From assembly GCA_011033025.1 (NCBI GenBank), contig WFMF01000122.1:310001-374000 (forward strand): a stretch of DNA of 64,000 nucleotides, read 5' to 3'. This document shows positions 1 to 10,600 of this stretch, one piece after another. The notes beneath the pieces are model-generated. The model was not told where the DNA came from. It did no database searches and was given only the letters and a program-made list of their open reading frames with translations. Source of the DNA: Beroe forskalii. Lineage: Eukaryota > Ctenophora > Nuda > Beroida > Beroidae. Made by a program: the position numbers and the translations under genes. Each line of letters begins with the position of its first letter. Positions within the stretch are counted from its first letter, which is position 1.

Positions 1-804
1 TCTTTTAAAGTTGAAAATTGCATGTTCTACAGAAAGAAGGAGAGAGAGCCTAGTACGTACGTCACAAAAATTACTGACTAAGTGAGTTTCTAGCGAGTCT
101 TAAGTGAGTTGTATTCTTTGTTGTGTACAAAAATTAAAGCAGTTTAAAACTGTAACCGTTTTCTGTATACTGCTACTCTGGTATTGGTGTTACGTGGGAA
201 GTTACTCTACTCAGAACTAAATGTGACGTGTATACATGTCTAAAATTAGAACTTGTAGATCAGAAGATGTCTCGATATATTCACGAATTTCATAACTATT
301 TAGCAAAACACCATGCCACACACCAAGTCGTATGTTCTTTGAGAATCGAGTTTAATTGGTTTATACCTACCAAATATGCTTCAAGTGAGCAAAGTATTTT
401 GTACCTTTCACAGTCCGAAGTGTGACGCAAAATCAGATGTTCACACTGCCTGTATGGCATGATTATTAAGTCTTTCATTGCAAAGTCTTCAAGATGTTCG
501 GATTTATTGAAAACTTGTATGCATCTCCGACACGGAACATTTTATAATTATGCGTTAACCGGCTTTTTACCGTGTGATTTATTTTAAATCGTAATGAATC
601 AATATTATTAAGAAGAAATAGCAACCAAATAGCTATTTGAACTGTTCATGTTCCTTATCATACGCAATTCATACCTAAGTACCTAAGTCAATTAAAAATA
701 CTTCATCAATCACATATTATGATTAAATTTTTATTTTTCATACATTTTCACACCTAAGCATGCCCCTGAGCACTAGTGTGATGTGAAGAGATTTCCTGAA
801 TCCA
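1..804. other. Upstream flank, no gene seen
   Basis: AT-rich sequence before the first coding exon. The open frames here are under 70 codons and show no composition or motif suggesting coding. It may hold the promoter or 5' UTR of the zinc-finger gene, but I see no convincing TATA box or splice site that settles this. Confidence 0.5.
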
Positions 805-2670
805 ATGGCATCGAACGCAGAACAGATACCTCCGGATGCAGAACCTCATTCTAAAGCAGCGTTAGGATCTTTGAAATTAGAACCCCCTGCAGAAATGACG
901 GACTTGACATCAGGAACTCGCAATGATGAACCAGTAGAACCTGCTAGTGCTCTAACACTGCAAGCTGTAAATGAAGCACCACTAGGAGCCGTGAAAGCTG
1001 AGGTTGGTATGATAGATACACCTGCGAATGATATGCCAACAGAAGCTGTGGATGATCTGCCATCGGCAGCTGCGGATGATGTACCATCAGAAGCTGTGAG
1101 TTCTGTGCAATCAGCAGCTGTAAACGAAGTGCCATCAGCTGCTGTGGATAATGTTTCATTTGGTGATGTGACTGATGTATCCACAAGTGATGTAATGGAT
1201 GTTCCGGCAAGTGGTGTGACAAATGCACCTGAATGTAATGTGATGGATGTTACATATGGTGAATTGGCTACTGAACCGTTAAGTGGTGTTATGGATGTAC
1301 CATCGAATGATGTATCTTCTGAAGTTGTTATTGATGTGTCATCAGGAAGTTCAAATGTTGTTTTCCAAACTGTTATTACAACAGTACTAGATGATCATGT
1401 TGTACCAAGAACAGAAGCTGTGAATGATACTTACCAAAGAGAAGCTGTGAATGATGCTTCTCAAGGAGAAGTCGTGAATGATGCTCCCCCAAGAGAAGCT
1501 CTCAATGATGTTCCTCAAACAAGAGCCCCTAAGCATGCACTGTCCCGTCCACCCTGCTTAGAAGCTGCTGAATCTGTTCTCATGGAGGAAGGTAATGCTG
1601 AATCCTACGAGTTCGCTAATTACCCCGGAACCTCGTGTTCCTCCTTAGCGGGTATGCATGAGGAGGAGAAAGCTCACATTGTGGTGGAAGAACGAGTGAT
1701 GTGGGAGCGGATGGAGAGGCGATCTAATCGTAACGAGGAGGGCGAGGTGTACCCTATTGTGAAGCACGAGGCAGCGGGTAAGCATCTCGTGCCGTATATC
1801 ATTGAGGAGCACGAGATGACGGTGGATGAGGTGGAGTTGAAATGTAAAGCTTCCCGAGATCATGGAAATAGCGGGGAAGGAGTCAAAACAGAGGTAGGAG
1901 TTCAAACTGGGAGGAGTAAAAAGAGAGGGAAGATAAGCGCTCAGGATTGTGACCAGGCTATCATGATAGTCAACGCGAACAATCTGACGTCTGGCCAAGA
2001 GTATGAAGTTCATCTGCAGCCCATGCCCAACGAGCCTGGTGGAACTATGAGTGATGACCCCAGTGTACAAGGACATAAAGTTGAAGTTGTTAAAATGAAG
2101 AAGTTGAGCCCAATCTTTCCTGACATGCCAGGACAGAACCCCCGCTCGGTTACTGATTCACATGAAATGCAGGGTCCCGCTGAATCCTTCACATCAACAC
2201 TGACTAACAAAGCTCCGTCTGAAGCCCCTGTCTGCGGCAGAGAAGAAGATGAAGAAACTCCTGGCGCTAGTGTCACCTCTTCTCCTCAAACCCTCGAACG
2301 AGAGAACACAGACGTTTCTTCCTCTCAAACACACCACCTCAACCAATCCTCAAACTTCAACTCTAAGTACAATCTCAACGAATCACGAGTTGACCACCCC
2401 TCGGACTCTGACTCTGACACTAAGGACGAGGAAGACGAGGCCGGGACTCAAAATACCGGGCAACATCACATGAACTTAGGGGCCTCAAGCGATGAGAATT
2501 GCCATGTCCCAAAACTCAATCTCAACGGTTTACCTGCCCAGGCCCAAAGTGAGGCTGGTAGTTCCTCGGGCAGGTCTGACGCCGGACTGGAGTATCTGAG
2601 GAATGTTCTGGGTCCTAACTACCCATTCTTCGGTCCCTATAGACCTTACCTGCCTCCTTACTATTCGACA
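805..2670 (+). CDS. Exon 1 of acidic zinc-finger protein gene
   Basis: This is the first coding exon (622 codons) of a gene whose joined product would be 893 residues. The ATG at 805 opens a 1.9 kb frame. The exon ends in TCGACA followed by the donor gtgagt at 2671, phase 0, and the retained reading stops soon after (TAA ends at 2688). The protein is acidic and low in complexity. Around residues 70-240 it carries degenerate 10-12 residue repeats built on the pattern Ala-Val-Asn/Asp-Asp-Val/Ala-Pro, encoded by roughly 30-bp DNA repeats. The C-terminal part of the exon is Ser/Asp/Glu rich, then Pro/Tyr rich. I do not recognise a family. The composition suggests a disordered regulatory region, possibly an activation domain (inference). 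Confidence 0.75.
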
Positions 2671-2842
2671 GTGAGTATAATTTATTAACTTCGATTTTTT
2701 CATGTTTAGTTGCTATACACTCATTCAATTAGGGCGACTATCATTTACATCATTTCACCACTTTATTTCTATTTCATCAATTCATCAATTCACCAATCAA
2801 GCTGAATAAATAACACTCACCTCAAATCTGAAATCATTTCAG

Positions 2843-3658
2843 CTCATATCACCACGCCAATACGATACACGCATCCCTGACCCACGCATCCCCGATCCCG
2901 GGTTTCTAGATAGCTTAATGCGTCACTCATCACAAGATGGCAGGGGATTGCTCCGTCCCACAGCTCACATGCCCTACTCTGGCAACTACATGCCTTACTC
3001 ACCTCACATACCATCTCACCTTTCACCTTCACACTTGGCACACCTGGCTACACCAAACATGGCACTAAACATGCCGTCCAACATGATTCCTAATTTAGCT
3101 TCTCACATGGCACCTAACGTAGCACCTAATATGATGCCTAACCTGGCATCAAATATGGCACCTAACATGCCACCCAGTATGCCACCGAACATACCTCCCA
3201 ACCTAATCCCTGGCATGATGCCAGATGTCAGCCCTGGTCGTGGTAGGAAGCGCAGCTCCCTCCCCCGAGCAGCTAAGAAACCTGCCCAGCAAGCCAAACG
3301 GGCCAAGAGAGCTCCTCCTCGCCAGGCACCACCCCGTCATCAGGCACCACCCCGCCAAGCACCACCCAGACCTACAAGTGGTAACGGTAGTGGTGGTGGT
3401 GGTAAGGTGGTAGTTCGCTGTTACTCTGACAAGACTGGCGCTTGTCAGGAGCACTTCGATTCGACCTACCAGTTGATTTGTCACATTGCCAACATTCACC
3501 AAACCGAAAAGGAGCATGTTTGTAAGAACTGCGCCCGGTTTTCCCTGGAAAAGCTGAATATGTTGAAGGAAAAAGTTGAACATGAGAAAATGAGATGTGT
3601 TTTTCAGCCTTCGGTTAGGCCTAACGAAGTGTCGCGCATTTTAATATCTGACGATTAA
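2843..3658 (+). CDS. Exon 2 of acidic zinc-finger protein gene, with C-terminal C2H2 and C2HC fingers
   Basis: The acceptor is atcatttcag and the exon opens in phase 0, joining the previous exon without a frame change; the stop is at 3656-3658. It encodes residues 623-893. After a His/Tyr/Pro-rich start come about twelve Met-x-Pro-Asn type units (residues ~695-750), then a Lys/Arg-rich stretch (~755-778) that could be a nuclear localisation signal, then Pro-Arg-Gln repeats and a Gly linker. The C-terminus has a finger with spacing C-x7-C-x12-H-x4-H (~815-841), followed by C-x2-C-x16-H-x4-C (~849-874). Together these suggest a nuclear DNA- or protein-binding factor (inference). A GT sits inside the second finger (gtttgtaaga near 3510), so an alternative C-terminus from the candidate exon at 5593 is possible. 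Confidence 0.72.
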   Translation, partial: LISPRQYDTRIPDPRIPDPGFLDSLMRHSSQDGRGLLRPTAHMPYSGNYMPYSPHIPSHLSPSHLAHLATPNMALNMPSNMIPNLASHMAPNVAPNMMPNLASNMAPNMPPSMPPNIPPNLIPGMMPDVSPGRGRKRSSLPRAAKKPAQQAKRAKRAPPRQAPPRHQAPPRQAPPRPTSGNGSGGGGKVVVRCYSDKTGACQEHFDSTYQLICHIANIHQTEKEHVCKNCARFSLEKLNMLKEKVEHEKMRCVFQPSVRPNEVSRILISDD

Positions 3659-4102
3659 TTCGGGCTGTGAATTTGTTCGGAACTTTTTCGATGGTACTGG
3701 TAATGGTATTATATTATGGCTTATATATAAATAGAACTCAATCTCGGTCAATGACGTTCAGTTTATGATTCGAATGTTGAACATCATTTTAGCTACGTGG
3801 AAGCCTACTGTAATAGTCTGCTATCTTCCCACTAAATGCTTCCTATTCGTTTAAAAGTATTTTACATTGTTGGAATCTAGCGTGGAAAAATACTTGATTC
3901 TGAAAAATTATCATCCTTAATACGTAATAATGCTTAAAAGATTCCAAGTTTATGAATTAATTAGCTCATGACTGCTTAATCATCATATTTCGGTTTTGTG
4001 TGCACGTAGATGTAAAACTTGCTAACTGATGAGATAAGGTGGCGCATGACTGCTTGAGAAATTATTGCTTTAAGATTGAGTCATGAATTAACCGTGCATA
4101 CC

Positions 4103-4108
4103 AATAAA
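4103..4108 (+). terminator. Candidate poly(A) signal of the zinc-finger gene
   Basis: This is a canonical AATAAA about 450 bases after the stop codon at 3658. It is the first such hexamer on the plus strand that I found downstream of the gene. Confidence 0.45.
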
Positions 4109-5390
4109 ATTCAATTATTTATTTGTCAAACACGGAATACCATTCTTTAATTTGCAGGTACCACATTTCATTGCATTTTCGCTCCATGGTCCTCGACATC
4201 CCTAAATAGGGATAAACTATGTGCTCAGACTTCCGCTGCATTACGTAATGCCGCTCCAGGAACATTGTTATAGATTTGTACACACGCTGCACACGAACAA
4301 TTCATTACGTAACTTTTTGTAATTTGATGCGGTGCCGTTGACAGTTCTAAATCTACGAAATCGTTTGTTTTTGGTGTACTTTGCGTAGCGCGCGAAACGT
4401 TTCTTGTGACTCGATCAATTGTCGACATTACAGTACAACTCGTTTGTGAGCCGCGCGCGCGGCGCGCACAATGCCGTTATCAATGCGGTCTATTTTGAGT
4501 TTTGACTCTGAATCACGTCTCGACTCTCGCTTAAACACTACGTCTCTTCCGATAGCTTCCACGCTTGCCTAATGTCTCAGTATAAATCACCACTCAATTC
4601 CGTTTGCAGCTGTCTGAGACTTTTAAGGGGTCGCGATCTGATTGCGATCCAGTTGATATCCACAAAATTTCGTCAATTTCAAAACGGTCCTTCACGATCC
4701 AACTGCCTTCTACTGACCTCTACTGTGTGTGACGTCTACTACCATCGAAAATTGCCTAAATTTTCATTAAACGCGGACGTCCGCGTCCGTACTCGGCCAA
4801 ATACTACCCCCTCCCCATATTTTGAAGCTATGACCGCAAACGTACGCATCGGCCACACTCCCTCTCAATGCAAAAGTCCTTTGTGGACGGCCCCTATCTT
4901 TACGGAGTTTAGTCGAGCATAATATGGGCGCTGGAGGTTTTTGCTCTCATGATTAAATACACCAGTCCAATAGAAGAATAAAATATTAAACCGTCAAAAA
5001 ATGATCTTTCTAAAATAATTGCTTTAAGAAATTCCATGTTTTCGTCTGCTTCCAACGCCTTTACTTACAAAATGATGTTCCATATAAGGGGCTGTCCACA
5101 ATATTCCGGCCATTAGACTCCTCCCTTCCTCTTGTGCGTGTCTGCAACCCCAAATACCCCCTTACTAGGCGATCGCATTTTTTCAAAATCATTTGCATCA
5201 AATACTTTGTGCCCATTTCTGTAATTCTCTCGACAAATTCAAGTAAATTATTTGACAAGAGTAGGCTCAATAAAGGTCAATTTCCATAAGAAAACCTAAC
5301 AATTTAGGTTTTCTGGTAAGATACCTACCAAATCTTCAAAAATTTTCATAAAATGCGGACGTCCGCATTTGGAGGCCCCTGCCCCCACCC
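4109..5390. other. Intergenic, degenerate repeat fragments
   Basis: No gene is supported. Stretches near 4755-4900 and 5085-5505 carry sequence such as GCGGACGTCCGC and 'ggggctgtccaca', which resembles the terminal repeats of the 404-bp element at 36534. They look like old, eroded copies of that family. A 116-codon open frame at 4572-4922 overlaps this repeat and is not credible as a gene. Confidence 0.4.
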
Positions 5391-5442
5391 TTGTCAGGCG
5401 TTGCCTGGTATTTAAAAGAATGGGTCTGACGACGTCAGACAA
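5391..5442. mobile_element. Micro-MITE family B, 52 bp, 8-bp TSD
   Basis: A near-palindromic insert that starts TTGTCAGGCGTTGCC and ends GACGTCAGACAA. It is flanked on both sides by the identical octamer CCCCACCC (5383-5390 and 5443-5450). Two more copies (19940-19996, 59263-59355) have the same termini and their own 8-bp duplications, which makes this a transposon family rather than a chance hairpin. It is too short to encode anything. Confidence 0.8.
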
Positions 5443-5592
5443 CCCCACCCTATGTCTGCACTAGCCATACTCCCTCCAATGTGGACGTCCTTCATTGGGC
5501 AGTTTGAATTGTACCAAAGATTCCTTGACAATTTATTAAATAATGTTTCGTATTGAAACATGAAATAAACATCTAAATCTTATTTTCCCTAG

Positions 5593-5738
5593 GTATATGC
5601 CGGATGTCATCACTGGATCACAATTATCATTATCCAATCGACATCACAAGACATCGAGAAGATGATGAAGTGGGAGGGGGATCAAAGATCACATGTGATC
5701 CACGGCATCATGGATCACTTCTGTGCCACTATAATCAG
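5593..5738 (+). CDS. Candidate exon of uncertain affiliation
   Basis: A plausible acceptor (tattttccctag) and donor (CAG|gtatag) bound 146 bp that is open in two frames. One of these frames continues in phase into the first half of the exon at 7565, reading to a TGA there. It could be an alternative 3' exon of the zinc-finger gene (the GT near 3510 gives the matching phase), a 5' exon of the SERTA gene, or a chance open frame. No family match is visible. Confidence 0.28.
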
Positions 5739-7564
5739 GTATAGTTGAGCTTTTCAGAGTTTTAAATGATAACTATCATTTGCATTTTGTTTTAAGATTA
5801 TGGAATTCAACCAATTGAAAAATGGATAAATTAGAAACTTGGTGCGATATTAAAAGGTTAAAACGAATTTTTCAGACACTAATTAGTAAAATCAATGATC
5901 CATTAAATCATGAAAATATGTTCAATCAAACCATCGCTATACCACCCGAGCATCGTGGACAGAAATATTACCACTTCTTTGTCTCACCGATTCACACTCC
6001 CAACCCGACGTTAAATCAACCAAGCTCCCCGTGTTATGTCGACATTTTGTGGCTAGACATGACAACTCATATTAGACCATAGGGGTATCTGTCTTAGAAT
6101 TGCTTAGATCGCGCTCGAAAAATATGCGGTTCACAAGGGATCATTATCAAAGAATCACGTTTCAAAGTTATAGTCGATTGAATCGCGTATACCTCCTGCA
6201 CGACACATAACACCACTTTGACAACCCGACTGCAGCTTCATTGACGTCACGACGCAATCACGGACGTAAAATTAAACCAAACTTTGTAGCACCATATTAG
6301 GAGGTTGTCCATTAGCGATACTACCAAATCGGGATCGTCTCATTTATAACAGGAGCACGGTTATATAACATGTAATATATGTAGGGTAGTGACTCCCTCG
6401 CAATTGCAATGCTCAAAGAGCTGTATTTCAGCGATCATGTCTTGCATTATATATAACATTTTAATGGGCAAAGTGACGCAAAAACTCAGCTCTCTCCCAT
6501 GATCTGAGAGCTCTGACAATCTTTTGTCGCTCGCGATTCTACTTCAGATCTTTAAACCGAGGAAGCAACTGAGACTCTCCGTCATTATAAGTACTTCCCG
6601 CCCTCTCGTTTTTTGCATTTCTCATACATTGTGTTTTTTCGGATCAGATATTTTTGGCCGATGGTTAACATTGCTAAGAACTCTCGTGTGAGAACCAATC
6701 CAGATCGATAGTGCATCACAATTAAATTACGCTATTAATAATTTTCATAAGGATTTTCCTGATTTAAGCGCACGCAGAACTGGATTTAAATATTTCAACC
6801 TGTTCCTGCAGCTTTGCCCTGCATGCATCACCTCCTAAAGCACCACGTCATCCTTGTCACATTCCTTGCCCTCGCATAACCCACACACTAGACAATCCGA
6901 GGTGACGTCATCATCATGAGTTACAATGGTCAACATGTTGACGACACCCACTCGCTTATTTTCCTTGCTGCTAGCTCCTTGCCACTCACGCTCCAAACTC
7001 TCACAAACATGTGTCATCCTCAACCTCTCTCTCTCGATCATGGAAACTATACTTTAGAAGATACTAAACCCTGCGAAACTAACACTCTTATTACCATATC
7101 ATATGTAGGTTTAAAACATTATGATAGTCCCTCAAATATCAGCTTTTCCACGTACTCTCAATTCCCTCTATATTTTGATTGCCCCTCGCTCCACAATCCC
7201 ACCCCTCCTTACCACTCCTCACACACAAAAGGAAGTGTAGCAATATAACGTGCTACATTTCTAGCCTCTACATCACCATCCTTCGAGCTCTACTGAGCTG
7301 CTCTTCAAAGTTCTTTGTCAGATCAAGAGAGCTGTTATATATTTATGTTGTGTGTGTGTCGTCCCTTGCCCCATCTCAATTGAGTGTCGCTCATTTTGTT
7401 CGCTCTATTTTTAGAACCCGACACGTCTCCTTGTTTCGGATTTATTATGCATATTTGAGCTCCGCGACTTTATGGCTCCGATTATTTTTAGTATGATTTT
7501 AACTATTTTAAGTTTTTTGTCTTCATCTCGATGACACTAGAAATACCTAATAACTTTTTCACAG
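5739..7564. promoter_or_regulatory. Non-coding stretch with CRE and CArG sites
   Basis: There is no gene. It holds consensus CREs (TGACGTCA) at 6242-6249 and 6903-6910, a CArG/serum-response core CCATATTAGG at 6292-6301, and AT-rich TATA-like sequence near 6360. CREB and SRF sites in this arrangement are typical of stimulus-responsive promoters. A promoter feeding the exon at 7565 is therefore possible (inference). Two ORFs of 105-110 codons at 6916-7496 are not supported by any motif. Confidence 0.4.
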
Positions 7565-7679
7565 GAAGTCATAATAAAATATCGGGGTCGGAGTTTTGAG
7601 GAAAAGGGGTTGGATCCAGGACATAAAAGTTGGGTTGAATCATGAAGGGAATCCAAGAACACACTTTAAACTTGCTCAG
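7565..7679 (+). CDS. SERTA gene exon with start codon (longest isoform)
   Basis: The acceptor is aactttttcacag and the donor CTCAG|gtgagt, both strong. All three frames of the 115-bp exon contain a stop, so it cannot be an internal coding exon in one frame. An ATG at 7642 starts a frame that leaves the exon with two bases (AG) and joins the next exon in phase, adding 12 codons plus a shared Arg. The first 80 bases are open in a different frame that ends at a TGA overlapping the ATG (ATGA). Most simply this is a 5' UTR plus start exon. Confidence that it is transcribed is higher than for the exact start. Confidence 0.55.
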
Positions 7680-10600
7680 GTGAGTCATCAGCGTCTCGAT
7701 ATGGATTAAATGTGTCATATGAGTCATGTATTTATCTTTGTTTTAAAGAGGATCGTCATTCGTTGTCTGTAGCTGTGAATTATTTCAAAAGTCTTAATTT
7801 TGTTCTAAGCAGTGTCTAATAGTCAGCAACTGAAGTTCAATAAGTATTCGAAAGGTTATGAAACCTGCGACATTTCGCAATTTGAATTGTGTTATGTTAT
7901 GAAAATCCGTGAGTGGTTGATTCTGCTGTGTGCGCGCTTCCAGCGGTTGAACTTGAAATGAAGTTATGTCAATATGTCATGAGATATCGTTGGATTTTTT
8001 CAGAAACTACACATATAAGTTCATAGTTAGAAAATCTACTTTTCCGAAATCAGGCATTTGTTCGTACTTCTGTACAAAATGTTCTTGTTCAAAAATCTGA
8101 ATTTATCGGTTTTTATGTGCATTTTTTGTGCTCTAACTTATGACTAAAACTTGCAGAAATTACACATTATGTGGTTATTACCTTGCAAAAACGGCTGCCC
8201 AAGACAATTTTCCTATTATATTTCTCTGTTTCAAAAAGAGAGGGTACTAGGTCGTACAAAACATTTAAAAGGCACTTCTGTAATGATAAGTGCTAAATCA
8301 TTACAGACGATCCCACATAATGAGCCTAACATGGGTGTAAACCATTAATTATTGGCTGGATACCAGGTTTAATTGGTCGATAATGACACCATTATCATGG
8401 TTTAACGAGGCAAGTTTGTATCATTGAACCACCTGTTTTCAAATGCGATCTTTACCAGCCCGTTATAGCTTTACCAATACTCCAATATCAAAACTGTTGG
8501 TAATGGCTGATTTTCAATCTCAGAATGAACAGATTTGAAGCATGTAAAATGGAACGAGCGGCCATAATTTGTCATCAGTTCACCATTCTAAACCCTGATG
8601 ATGACGTCATCGGTTCACCACTCTAAACCCTGATGATGAGGTCATCTGTCCACCATCCTATCGCATTATAGTGACGTAACTCCCAGCCCTACTGTATGAA
8701 GCAGTGTGTGGTGTGGTGGTAGACAGCGTTTAAAGTGATTCCGTCTGGTCATTTAAAAGCGGCTTTCTTCAACAGGACTCAGGCCGGATGGGTTGGTCTT
8801 GATTATTGTCTGTTTGGTGATATGTGGAAATGGAGTTGCTTACTATAGACATCTGAGATTATAATTTCTAAAATTAGTTGTTTGGATTTAATTTCTATTG
8901 GTGTTCAAGGAGCATGAGTTAATTTTGGTACTAAAATATTACGCGGTAAGATGGGCTCAGAAATGATGGCTGATTATGTTTAAGTCTGTAGATTCCGGTG
9001 ATTCCATTGAACTATTTATAACCATTTCTAATTGTTCACATTTTGCATTCATATATTTATGTTGACATGAGTATTGAGTAGTAAAGGTTATACGGAAATA
9101 TAGACTTGGCAATGGCCCAAACACGCATTACTGCGATAAGGCAACTCAATAACAGTATAAACGGTTTTGTACTTGTTAAATCTCGATCTTTTTCATTTCA
9201 TTTCTTCTTTCTTGGAGACGCTTCTTTCTTCGGTTTCCGAACACTCTGAAAGTTTACCATCACGAACACAGGAAAATTTATAGACATCCCTAATAATTTT
9301 TCCCTTAGACTGTAAATAATTATTTAAACGAAGTGATTTACGGGAAGATTTCATAAATTGCATGCATAATCAGTACCTAACTCGTACGTCTGTAAACGCG
9401 GTGCAACATTTGGAAATCGCATCGCCACGTGATGAAGACAATCGTGTCTGTCTGCAGTCATGTACTGCGGACTTCGAGCACGTGACCGTGTTGCTGCTTG
9501 TCACGTGACGTGGGATGCGCGGCTCTCATTGGTTGCTAGGAGTGACGTAAGTCGGAGTCACGTGCGTGTCGTCACATGACACTCAAGATGAGTCACGTGG
9601 TATCACTGAGCCTTGCTCTCGTTTCCATACCCTGAGAAAGTGTGTTTGTTGAGCGTTTGATTCTTAACTTCATGCTCCAATCGCCACAATGCCATCATGT
9701 GAGTACAGTTTGGATTTCAGACATTTTTCTTATGCAAGGTTTTCAACGCTCTTAAATCTAATTCACCATAGCTTTCAGAGCCCATTTTAATTCTTTTCAA
9801 CTAAAAAGGTTTGTCTATGTTCATTGTTCATAAAATTGTTGGACTCCTATGTAATTGTGAATGTGATTCTTTTGTTTCGAAAATTTCCGTGTTGTTTATG
9901 AGCATGGAAATTGCGTATTTATGTTTGCGTTGTTATGAATGATTATCTCGCCAAGAATATTTAGGGCTTCAGAGTTGAGTCGGTTGAATAACTGCCAAAT
10001 ATCTAAAGCATGGAACAGATGATAAATCATTACGTACACCGATGCGAGCTATTTTTCCGATTGAAGTGGAATAGTCGTATGGAATTGATGACTTTCAATC
10101 ATCTTAAAATAGTTTTCTTGAAAATAGGAAATGTTTTATTTTTTAGGCGAAATTATCTAAGGTATTTTGGATATTATCAATATCGAAGAACAAAAAATAA
10201 TTTCAATTTAACGATTTTCGTCCCTTTTGAACGGCCTTTTGTCTCCTGTAAGCTTGGTAATGATTCTGTCAGAAAATATTAACCTACCGCATCAAAAATT
10301 CCCTCAAGAATCTCATTTTGAGCTTTGAATTATGAGTATCAGCCGTTGAATCGTTTCAAAATGGCAATTGCTTCGTGAAAACGCACGAACATTAATTTTT
10401 TGCGTGCTTAAACAATCTACCATGGCAACCCGCACGACCTGTGAATTTAGTAACTTATCTTGAATTTTGTTTCGTCGCTTTTGTGATCATTTACGGAAGA
10501 TCTAAAAAGTCTAACTGAAGAATACCAAGTGATCTTCTCCACTGTCTATCTTTGATAGTCCCTCGTGAGAATTATCACCAGACAACCGTCTTCCAAGTTT

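Noticed and set aside
4572..4922. 116-codon plus-strand ORF
   Set aside because: It overlaps a degenerate repeat; no splice sites, no family signal, and composition follows the repeat.
7565..7679. Programmed frameshifting as in antizyme genes at the TCATGA site
   Set aside because: The protein around it has no antizyme features, and the strong splice sites make a 5' UTR/start exon simpler.
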